A stretch of 64,000 nucleotides of DNA from the NCBI GenBank assembly GCA_964637875.1, contig CAZWXK010000005.1, positions 1 to 64,000 of the forward strand, given 5' to 3'. The translations under genes were made by a program, and so were the position numbers. The first letter of the stretch is position 1; every line of letters begins with the position of its first letter. Positions 57,520-64,000 of the stretch are shown piece after piece. This DNA comes from UBA5972 sp964637875 (GTDB taxonomy: Bacteria > Pseudomonadota > Alphaproteobacteria > Rhodobacterales > Rhodobacteraceae). The notes under the pieces are model-generated. The model saw nothing but the letters and a program-made list of their open reading frames with translations. It did no database searches and had not been told where the DNA came from.

Positions 57520-60500
57520 ACTTTGCCACCTGGTCGATCCGCAAGCCGGTTCCGTCGCTGGCCTTTTTCCTGGTGATGCTGGTGGCCGGCATCTACAGCT
57601 TCATGCGCCTGCCGGTCACCGAACTGCCCAATGTGGACATTCCCATCATCTCGGTCACGATTGCCCAACCCGGCGCGGCACCGGCCGAGCTGGCCGGCCA
57701 GGTCCTCAAGCCGGTCGAGGATGCCGTCGCCAATATCCAGGGTGTCGATCACATCATCTCGCGGGCAACCGATTCACAGGCCAAGGTGATCATCAACTTC
57801 ACCATGGACACGCGAACCGACACCGCGCTGAACGATGTCAAGGACGCCGTCAGCCGCATCCGGCAGGATCTGCCCGATACCATCTCGGAACCCATCGTCA
57901 AGCGCGAGGAACTGGTCGGCAAGCCGATCCTCACCTATGGCATCAACAACCCCGACATGTCGATCGAGGAGCTGTCCAAGTTCATCGACGACGTGATCTC
58001 GCGCGAATTGCTGGGCATTCGCGGCGTCGGCGGGGTCGTGCGCGTGGGTGGTGCCGACCGCGAGATCAAGGTCGAGCTGGACCCCAACCGCCTGCTGGCA
58101 CTGGGGATCACGGCGGCCGATGTCAATCGGCAATTGCGCGCCACCAACATCAATCTGGGCGCCGGGCGGGGCGATCTGGACGGGCTGGAATTTTCCATCA
58201 GGGCGCTGGGCAGCGCCAGGACGGTTGCCCAGCTGGCCCAGACATCGCTGACCCTGCCCAATGGCACCAAGGTCAGGCTGAACCAGCTGGGGCTGGTCTA
58301 TGACGGGCCGGCCGAGGCGCGCAATTTCGCCATGCTCGACGGCCACCCGGTGGTGGCGCTGGGGATCTACCGGCAGGCGGGCTATTCCGATCTCGACACC
58401 GCGCGCAAGGTCGCCGCCCAGCTGGACGACATCAGGAAACGCTATCCCGGCGTCAGCATTTCCAAGATCGACGATTCCACCATCCAGACCGCGGGCTCGT
58501 TCAGCAGCGCGATGGAGACCCTTTACGAGGGCGCGGCGCTGGCGGTGATCGTGGTGTTCCTGTTCCTGCGCGACTGGCGCGCAACCATCATCACCGCGCT
58601 GGCGCTGCCCCTGTCGATCATTCCCACCTTCTTTGCGATGTATTTCCTGGGGTTCTCGCTGAACCTGATCAGCCTGCTGGGCATCACCCTGGTGACGGGG
58701 ATCCTGGTCGATGACGCGATCGTGGAAATCGAGAACGTCGAACGACACCGCGCCATGGGCAAGAACGCGCGCAAGGCGGCAGCCGACGCCGCCACCGAGA
58801 TCGGCCTGACCGTGATCGCCATCACCCTGTCGATCGTGGCGGTATTTGCGCCGGTCAGCTTCATGGGCGGGATACCGGGGCAGTTCTTCAAGCAGTTCGG
58901 CCTGACGGTGGCCATCGCGGCGCTGTTCTCGCTGCTGGTGGCGCGGCTGATCACGCCGATGCTGGCGGCCTATTTCCTGAAGGACACCCACAGGCATGCC
59001 AATTCCGGGGGCGCGCGAAAGGACGGCTGGCTGATGCGCGGCTATCTGTCGATCCTGCGCTGGACACTGCGCCACCGGATCATCACCATCGTGGCGGCAT
59101 TCGCGATCTTTGCCGCCTCGCTCTATTCCGCCACCTTGCTGCCGGGCGAGTTCACCCCGAAAAAGGACATCGGACGATCCCTGATCACGGTCGAGCTGCC
59201 GCCCGGCGCGACCCTTGACGACACGCGCAGGATCGCCCGCGAGATGACCGATCGCATCTGGAAGATCCCCGAGATCCGCAATGTCTTTGTCGATGGGGGA
59301 TCGGGCAGCATCACCCGGGCAACCCTGATCGTCAATTACGGCACCAAGCTGGAACGCAAGCGCAGCTCGTTCCAGATCGAGGACGACATGCGCCGCCTGC
59401 TGGCCGACATTCCCGATGTGCGGATCAATTTCGTCAACGAGCGCGGACAAAAGGACATCTCGCTGTCGGTTCTGGGCGATGACCGCGAGGTCGTGCGCAA
59501 GGCCGCGCTGCGTCTGGCCGATGCGATGAAGAAGATGCCCCAGCTGCGCAATGTCACCACCACCGCCGCCCTGCCCCGGCCGGAAATCCAGATCCGCCCC
59601 AAGGGCGACCTGGCGGCCGAGCTGGGGGTCACGGCAAATCTGCTGGCCTCGACCCTGCGGGTGGCCACGATCGGCGACGTGAATGCCAACCTGGCCAAGT
59701 TCAATTCCGGCGACGAACAGATCCCGATCAGGGTGCGGCTGCGCGAATCGGCGCGCAAGGATCTGACCAACCTGGCCGGCATCCGGGTGCGCACGCCGCT
59801 GGGCGTGTCGGTGCCGCTGCTGTCGGTGGCCGATGTCACGGTCTCCACCGGGCCCAGCGTGGTGACGCGCTATGACCGCAAGAACGAGACCAAGGTCGAA
59901 ACCAACATGGGCCCCGACACGGTGCTGGGGCAGGCGACCGATCTGATCATGGCCCTGCCCGAGGCGCGCAACATGCCCAAGGGCACGCGCATCCAGCCCT
60001 CGGGCGATGCCGAGATCATGGCCGACATATTCGCCGGTTTCGCCACCGCCATGGCCGCCGGCATCATGCTGGTCTATGTGGTGCTGGCGCTGCTGTTCAG
60101 CAGTTTCGTGACACCGATCACCATCCTGATGACCCTGCCGCTGGCCATCGGCGGGGCGATCTTTGCCCTGTATATCATGAACCTGGCGATCAGCCTGCCG
60201 GTGGTGATCGGGTTTCTGATGCTGATGGGAATCGTCACCAAGAACGCGATCATGCTGGTCGGATTTGCCCAGGATTCGATGAAAAAGGGCCTGTCGCGCC
60301 CCGACGCCATGCTGGAAGCCGGCCACAAGCGCGCGCGCCCCATCGTGATGACGACCATCGCCATGACCGCGGGCATGGTCCCCAGCGCGCTGGCGGTCAG
60401 CATCGGGGGCGAGTTCCGCTCGCCCATGGCGATTGCGGTGATGGGCGGGCTGATCCTTTCAACCCTTTTGTCGCTGGTCTTCGTGCCGGTGCTGTTCAGC

Positions 60501-60647
60501 CTGGTCGATGGCACCAAGGCCTGGGTCATGGACCGCCTGACGGGCGCACGCGGCCTGCCCGAAAACCGGGCAGACGCGACCACGGACAAGGCAATCGCCC
60601 GGATCGCGCCCCAGAGCATTGTCAAACGCAAAAAAACCTTGCCCTGA
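57516..60647 (+). CDS. RND efflux transporter permease (HAE1/AcrB type)
   Basis: A 1043-residue proton-driven inner-membrane pump. Helix 1 (WSIRKPVPSLAFFLVMLVAG), the large periplasmic loops, and the proton-relay aspartates D399-D400 in GILVDDAIVEIENVERHRA (helix 4) are in place; GIVTKNAIMLVGFAQDS marks helix 10-11 and RPIVMTTIAMTAGMVPSAL a later conserved loop. It exports drugs or toxic compounds with the upstream adaptor; no outer-membrane channel gene lies nearby. The ATG overlaps the adaptor stop (ATGA). Likely repressed by the TetR protein. Confidence 0.95.
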   Translation: MNFATWSIRKPVPSLAFFLVMLVAGIYSFMRLPVTELPNVDIPIISVTIAQPGAAPAELAGQVLKPVEDAVANIQGVDHIISRATDSQAKVIINFTMDTRTDTALNDVKDAVSRIRQDLPDTISEPIVKREELVGKPILTYGINNPDMSIEELSKFIDDVISRELLGIRGVGGVVRVGGADREIKVELDPNRLLALGITAADVNRQLRATNINLGAGRGDLDGLEFSIRALGSARTVAQLAQTSLTLPNGTKVRLNQLGLVYDGPAEARNFAMLDGHPVVALGIYRQAGYSDLDTARKVAAQLDDIRKRYPGVSISKIDDSTIQTAGSFSSAMETLYEGAALAVIVVFLFLRDWRATIITALALPLSIIPTFFAMYFLGFSLNLISLLGITLVTGILVDDAIVEIENVERHRAMGKNARKAAADAATEIGLTVIAITLSIVAVFAPVSFMGGIPGQFFKQFGLTVAIAALFSLLVARLITPMLAAYFLKDTHRHANSGGARKDGWLMRGYLSILRWTLRHRIITIVAAFAIFAASLYSATLLPGEFTPKKDIGRSLITVELPPGATLDDTRRIAREMTDRIWKIPEIRNVFVDGGSGSITRATLIVNYGTKLERKRSSFQIEDDMRRLLADIPDVRINFVNERGQKDISLSVLGDDREVVRKAALRLADAMKKMPQLRNVTTTAALPRPEIQIRPKGDLAAELGVTANLLASTLRVATIGDVNANLAKFNSGDEQIPIRVRLRESARKDLTNLAGIRVRTPLGVSVPLLSVADVTVSTGPSVVTRYDRKNETKVETNMGPDTVLGQATDLIMALPEARNMPKGTRIQPSGDAEIMADIFAGFATAMAAGIMLVYVVLALLFSSFVTPITILMTLPLAIGGAIFALYIMNLAISLPVVIGFLMLMGIVTKNAIMLVGFAQDSMKKGLSRPDAMLEAGHKRARPIVMTTIAMTAGMVPSALAVSIGGEFRSPMAIAVMGGLILSTLLSLVFVPVLFSLVDGTKAWVMDRLTGARGLPENRADATTDKAIARIAPQSIVKRKKTLP

Positions 60648-60697
60648 GGGGGCACTGCCTGCCAACCTGTGGGCGGAAAAAGACGCCGCCACTGCGC

Positions 60698-60720
60698 GCC
60701 TGCCGGATTCTCTGGCAGGC
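60698..60720 (+). terminator. Hairpin after the RND operon
   Basis: GCCTGCC (60698-60704) and GGCAGGC (60714-60720) form a 7-bp stem 50 nt after the pump stop and 30 nt before the TRAP receptor start. No U-run follows. Confidence 0.5.
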
Positions 60721-60750
60721 CGGGCGGCAACACAACCGGGAGAGAAGAAA

Positions 60751-61719
60751 ATGATGATGAAACATGCTGTCGCATTCGCCGTGGCGATGGGACTTGCCGG
60801 CCCCGCCCTGGCGGTCGAGTGGAACATGCCCACGCCCTATGGCGACAAGACCTTCCACACCGTCAACATCCGCGAATTCGCCAAGGACGTGAAATCCGCC
60901 ACCAATGGCGCGCTGGATATCACCGTCCATTCGGCGGGCTCGCTGTTTCCCCATGCCCAGATCAAGAACGCGGTGCGTTCGGGCCAGGTGCAGATCGGCG
61001 AATTCTTTCTGTCGCGCCTCTCGAACGAGGACGCGGCCTTTGGCATCGACAGCCAGCCCTTTGTCGCCACCTCCTATGCCGATGCGGCCCGCCTGTGGGC
61101 GGCGCAAAAGCCGGTCATCACACGCCTTTTGGCCAAACAGGGGCTGATGCCGCTGTTCTCGGTGCCGTGGCCGGCGCAGGGCCTCTATACCAAGAACGAG
61201 GTCAAGACGGTTGACGACCTCGCCGGGCTGCGCTTCCGCGCCTATAACGCCGCGCTGGAGGAATTCGCAACCCTTGCCAAGGCCTCGCCCGTACAGGTCG
61301 AGGCGCCCGACATTCCGCAGGCCTTCGCCACCGGGCAGGTGCAGGCGATGATCACCTCGCCCTCGACCGGGGCCAATTCCAAGGCCTGGGATTTCGTCAA
61401 CTACTACACCCCGATCAACGCCTGGGTGCCCAAGAACATCGTGGTGGTGAACAAGGCCGCCTTTGATGCGCTGCCGGCGTCCGTGCAAAAGGCGGTTCTC
61501 GACGCCGCCGCGAGGGCCGAGAAACGCGGCTGGGACATGTCCAAGGCCGAAGCCGCCGCCAAGACCAAGGTCATGGCCGACAATGGCATGAAGATCGTGC
61601 AGCCCTCGGCCGCGCTGATGAAGGGCCTGCGTGAAATCGGCGCCAGGATGCTGGACAACTGGAAGGCCAAGGCCAGCCCCGAGGCGCTGGAAATCCTCAA
61701 GGTCTATCAAGGCGGCTGA
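60751..61719 (+). CDS. TRAP transporter substrate-binding protein (DctP type)
   Basis: A 322-residue periplasmic receptor of a sodium-driven TRAP transporter. The signal peptide MMMKHAVAFAVAMGLAGPALA is followed by the DctP fold: TFHTVNIREFAKDVKSATNG, HSAGSLFPHAQIKNAVRSGQ (substrate region), GLRFRAYNAALEEFATLAKA with the arginine that usually binds a carboxylate, and DIPQAFATGQVQAMITSPST. TRAP substrates are mostly C4-dicarboxylates, sialic acid or other acids; the substrate here is unknown. ATG 60751 follows GGGAGAGAAGAAA. A hairpin separates it from the permease genes, which usually allows more receptor. Confidence 0.93.
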   Translation: MMMKHAVAFAVAMGLAGPALAVEWNMPTPYGDKTFHTVNIREFAKDVKSATNGALDITVHSAGSLFPHAQIKNAVRSGQVQIGEFFLSRLSNEDAAFGIDSQPFVATSYADAARLWAAQKPVITRLLAKQGLMPLFSVPWPAQGLYTKNEVKTVDDLAGLRFRAYNAALEEFATLAKASPVQVEAPDIPQAFATGQVQAMITSPSTGANSKAWDFVNYYTPINAWVPKNIVVVNKAAFDALPASVQKAVLDAAARAEKRGWDMSKAEAAAKTKVMADNGMKIVQPSAALMKGLREIGARMLDNWKAKASPEALEILKVYQGG

Positions 61720-61740
61720 GCGCGCCCGAGCGAAAATGAC

Positions 61741-61767
61741 GGGCCGCCCCCCGACGCGGGGCGGCCC
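61741..61767 (+). promoter_or_regulatory. Intra-operon hairpin between TRAP receptor and permeases
   Basis: GGGCCGCCCC (61741-61750) and GGGGCGGCCC (61758-61767) form a perfect 10-bp stem. Such hairpins between dctP and dctQ/M act as partial terminators or 3' stabilisers, letting the receptor be made in excess. Confidence 0.7.
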
Positions 61768-61802
61768 CGATCCAACGGCGCAAGGGGGCAAGGGGGCAGG
61801 AC

Positions 61803-62330
61803 ATGCGGCGCGTGCTGGACCGGATATATGCAGGCGCGGGGGTGATCTCGGCGACCTGCATCCTGCTGATCTGTATCGTGGTCGCGGCGCAGATCTCGCT
61901 GAACATCCTGGCGCGGATCGCAGGGCCGGCGCTGTCCTTCACGATCCCGTCCTATGCCGATTTTTCCGGCTTCTTCCTGGCGGCCTCGTCCTTCATGGGG
62001 CTGGCCTATGCGCTGCGCAGGGGGGCCCATATCCGGGTCAATCTGGTGATCGGCCTGCTGCCCGCACGGCTGCGTCTGGTGCTGGAGGTCGCGACATTGC
62101 TGGGGGGCGCGGTGATGTCGGGTTTCGCCACATGGTATGCGGTGGTGCTGACGATGCAGAGCCGCCAGTTCGGAGACATGTCGCCGGGCATCATCGCGGT
62201 GCCCTTGTGGATACCGCAGGTCTTCATGGTTCTTGGGCTGGGGCTGCTGACGCTGGCCTTTGTGGATACGGCAATCGAGACGATGATCCGGCGCGCGCCG
62301 GTTCTGGTTGACGAAGGCGGGGCGGAATAG
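61803..62330 (+). CDS. TRAP transporter small permease (DctQ type)
   Basis: A 175-residue membrane protein with four helices: ISATCILLICIVVAAQISLN, FSGFFLAASSFMGLAYALRR, VLEVATLLGGAVMSGFATWY and IPQVFMVLGLGLLTLAFVDT. The segment ADFSGFFLAASSFMGLAYALRRGAHIRV is typical of DctQ and is given here only in parts. It forms the transport unit with the large permease, which starts 4 nt later. The start ATG 61803 follows GGGGGCAGGAC. Confidence 0.93.
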   Translation: MRRVLDRIYAGAGVISATCILLICIVVAAQISLNILARIAGPALSFTIPSYADFSGFFLAASSFMGLAYALRRGAHIRVNLVIGLLPARLRLVLEVATLLGGAVMSGFATWYAVVLTMQSRQFGDMSPGIIAVPLWIPQVFMVLGLGLLTLAFVDTAIETMIRRAPVLVDEGGAE

Positions 62331-62333
62331 GCG

Positions 62334-63635
62334 ATGTCGGATCCGATGATCTTTGCCACCCTGCTGGGCCTGCTGCTGGTGCTGCTGGCGGGGGGCATGT
62401 GGGTGGCGCTGTCGCTGCTGATCGTGGCATTCGTGGCGATCGTCGCCTTTTCGCCGGCACCTGTCGGCCTGGTGCTGGCAACGACGCTGTGGGGGCACAG
62501 CAATTCCTGGCCGCTGGCGGCCCTGCCCCTGTTCATATTGATGGGCGAGATCCTGTTGCGCTCGCGCCTGTCGGAAGACATGTTTTCGGGCCTTGTGCCC
62601 TGGCTGGGCCGCGCGCCGGGGCGGCTTTTGCATGTCAACATCCTGGGCTGCGCGATATTCGCCGCCGTGTCTGGATCAAGCGCCGCCACCGCCGCCACCA
62701 TCGGGCGCATGTCGGTGCCGGAACTGACGCGCCGGGGATATCCTGAATCGCTGATCATCGGCACATTGGCGGGTTCGGCCACGCTGGGGCTGTTGATCCC
62801 GCCCTCGATCATCCTGATCGTCTATGGGGTGGCGACCGAGCAATCCATCGCGCGCCTCTTTATCGCGGGCATCCTGCCGGGGCTGATGCTGGTCACGCTG
62901 TTTGCCGGCTATGTGATGATCCGGGCAGTGCTGAACCCCGCGGCCATTCCCGCGGCCGAGGCGCGCCACAGCCTGCGCGAAAAGATCATCGCCTCGCGCC
63001 GGCTGATCCCGGTGATCCTGCTGATTGCAGGCGTGATCGGGTCGATCTATACCGGGGTTGCCTCGCCGACCGACGCGGCCGCGCTGGGGGTGGTGCTGTC
63101 GCTGGTGCTGGCGCTTTTCACCGGCAGCTTTGGCTGGGGCGATTTCGTGGACGCGGTGATGTCGGCGACACGGACCTCGGTCATGATCGCCTTCATCCTG
63201 CTGGCGGCGGCCTTTCTGACCATCGCCATGGGGTTCACCGGCATTCCGCGCAACCTGGCCGCCTGGATCGGTACCTTCAACCTGTCGGCCGAGGAATTGC
63301 TGGTCGCGCTGACCGTGTTCTTCATCCTGCTGGGATGTTTTCTGGACGGGATTTCGGTCGTGGTGCTGACGACATCGATCATCCTGCCGATGGTACAGGC
63401 GGCGGGGATCGACCCGCTGTGGTTCGGGATCTATCTGGTGCTGGTGGTCGAGATGGCCCAGATCACGCCGCCGGTGGGATTCAACCTGTTCGTGATCCAG
63501 GGGCTGACAGGAATCAACATATTGCGGATTGCCGCGCATGCGCTGCCGTTTTTCCTGCTGTTGCTGGTGGGGGTTTTCGTGATCACGGCCTTTCCACAGA
63601 TCGTGACGGTGCTGCCCTCGATGATGGGGCGCTGA
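62334..63635 (+). CDS. TRAP transporter large permease (DctM type)
   Basis: A 433-residue sodium-coupled transport subunit of the ion transporter superfamily with about 11-12 helices. Signatures include ALPLFILMGEILLRSRLSED near residue 62, SGSSAATAATIGRMSVPELT, LLIPPSIILIVYGVATEQSI, the elevator-domain hairpin, and ASPTDAAALGVVLSLVLALF. The C-terminal VVEMAQITPPVGFNLFVIQG is the second conserved hairpin. It ends the TRAP operon, 4 nt after the small permease, before two hairpins. The substrate is unknown; the nearby minus-strand alcohol dehydrogenase may hint at an alcohol- or acid-linked pathway. Confidence 0.95.
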   Translation: MSDPMIFATLLGLLLVLLAGGMWVALSLLIVAFVAIVAFSPAPVGLVLATTLWGHSNSWPLAALPLFILMGEILLRSRLSEDMFSGLVPWLGRAPGRLLHVNILGCAIFAAVSGSSAATAATIGRMSVPELTRRGYPESLIIGTLAGSATLGLLIPPSIILIVYGVATEQSIARLFIAGILPGLMLVTLFAGYVMIRAVLNPAAIPAAEARHSLREKIIASRRLIPVILLIAGVIGSIYTGVASPTDAAALGVVLSLVLALFTGSFGWGDFVDAVMSATRTSVMIAFILLAAAFLTIAMGFTGIPRNLAAWIGTFNLSAEELLVALTVFFILLGCFLDGISVVVLTTSIILPMVQAAGIDPLWFGIYLVLVVEMAQITPPVGFNLFVIQGLTGINILRIAAHALPFFLLLLVGVFVITAFPQIVTVLPSMMGR

Positions 63636-63640
63636 GAATA

Positions 63641-63695
63641 CCGCGCCCGATGGGCGCGGCGGGAGTATTTGCGCAAAGAAGAAACCCCGAAGGGG
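63641..63695. terminator. Two hairpins flanking a dispersed repeat core
   Basis: CCGCGCCC-GAT-GGGCGCGG (63641-63659) is a perfect 8-bp stem after the DctM stop. It runs into the repeat core GGGAGTATTTGCGCAAAGAA (from 63661), and CCCC-GAA-GGGG (63685-63695) follows just before the convergent alcohol dehydrogenase stop. Together they look like a bidirectional terminator built on the dispersed repeat. Confidence 0.7.
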
Positions 63696-63696
63696 C

Positions 63697-64000
63697 CTAC
63701 AGACACGCCTGAATCAGGGCGCGGGTGTTTTCCGGTGTCATGCGCACGGGATTGCCGCCCACCGAGGGGTCGTCAAGGGCCGAAACCGTCAACGCATCGA
63801 GATCCGGGTCTTTCACGCCCAGCTCGGTCAGGTTTTTCGGGATGCCGAGTTCGGCGTTGATCCGGCCGACAAAGTCGTAGAAGCCCTGGAAACCGCCCTC
63901 GATATCAAGGTAACGCGCGAGCGCATCGATGCGGTCCTCGATGGCCGGGCGGTTGAACAGCAGCACGGGCTGCATTACCACCGCATTGGTGGTGCCGTGA
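63697..64000 (-). CDS. Iron-containing alcohol dehydrogenase, C-terminal end
   Basis: The last ~101 residues of a group III alcohol dehydrogenase; the gene continues beyond the window. The visible start HGTTNAVVMQPVLLFNRPAI contains the His that belongs to the family's HGxxNA metal-binding segment. The tail, LGIPKNLTELGVKDPDLDAL then DPSVGGNPVRMTPEN and TRALIQACL, is the usual C-terminus. The enzyme oxidises alcohols or reduces aldehydes with NAD(P). Substrate and cofactor cannot be seen in this part. It is convergent with the TRAP operon. Confidence 0.9.
   Translation of the reverse strand, partial: HGTTNAVVMQPVLLFNRPAIEDRIDALARYLDIEGGFQGFYDFVGRINAELGIPKNLTELGVKDPDLDALTVSALDDPSVGGNPVRMTPENTRALIQACL

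Overview
The window is about 64 kb of GC-rich DNA that looks like the chromosome of an alphaproteobacterium of the Rhodobacteraceae/Paracoccaceae type. The evidence is the gene families (an RNA methyltransferase/PIN pair of the kind named after Rhodobacter sphaeroides loci, a FolB with a long C-terminal extension, a TAT-target formate dehydrogenase cluster with DUF3305/DUF3306/DUF6494/DUF6505 partners) and an intergenic repeat with the core GTATTTGGGCAAAGAAGAA, which I know from memory of that group. I see no phage, plasmid, transposon or CRISPR. The sequence is a draft scaffold with five 100-N gaps. Four of them are flanked by exact duplicates of 24-55 bp, so they are overlaps rather than missing DNA. 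Collapsing them restores intact frames in the genes they interrupt.

Layout. 1-2.8 kb: end of a phosphohexomutase, tRNA-Gln, exonuclease III and an exported beta-propeller protein. 3.0-7.2 kb: cytochrome c maturation operon ccmF-ccmG-ccmH-ccmI, preceded by two identical 16-bp palindromes. 7.3-12.2 kb: class V aminotransferase, two coupled Lrp/AsnC regulators divergent from ilvC, a DUF1127 protein and an EamA exporter. 12.2-16.5 kb: folB-folP-glmM on the minus strand and a SleB-type cell-wall hydrolase. 16.8-27.4 kb: a pyruvate phosphate dikinase homologue with a worn nucleotide-binding half, then the envelope pair pbpC and alpha-2-macroglobulin. 27.5-28.0 kb: free methionine sulfoxide reductase.

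28-49 kb is the most interesting region, a formate dehydrogenase supercluster. Plus-strand genes encode DUF3305, DUF3306, a TorD-like chaperone, a TAT-target small protein, a cysteine-type formate dehydrogenase alpha subunit, the beta and gamma subunits, a NarI-like heme b membrane protein, an HdrD/GlpC-like iron-sulfur protein and a two-component system. Divergent minus-strand genes encode a 681-residue multi-ferredoxin protein and an overlapping operon of DUF6494, the Mrp/ApbC cluster carrier, a biotin/lipoate-ligase-like protein, DUF6505, an RNA methyltransferase and a PIN nuclease. Between them sits a gene that appears to fuse the remnant of a TupA-like tungstate-binding protein to a c-type cytochrome. 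The inferred theme is oxidation of formate by a Mo/W enzyme, with maturation, metal/redox and signalling proteins and two possible routes to the quinone pool.

49-64 kb: aroC, tRNA-Leu, a DedA/YqaA-like membrane protein with dsbB, HNH endonuclease, esterase, 3-methyladenine DNA glycosylase, MFS transporter, a TetR regulator divergent from an RND efflux pair, a TRAP transporter (receptor, small and large permease), and the end of an iron-containing alcohol dehydrogenase. Short tandem duplications, very often with a 12-bp period, recur across the window both in frame inside genes and in spacers.
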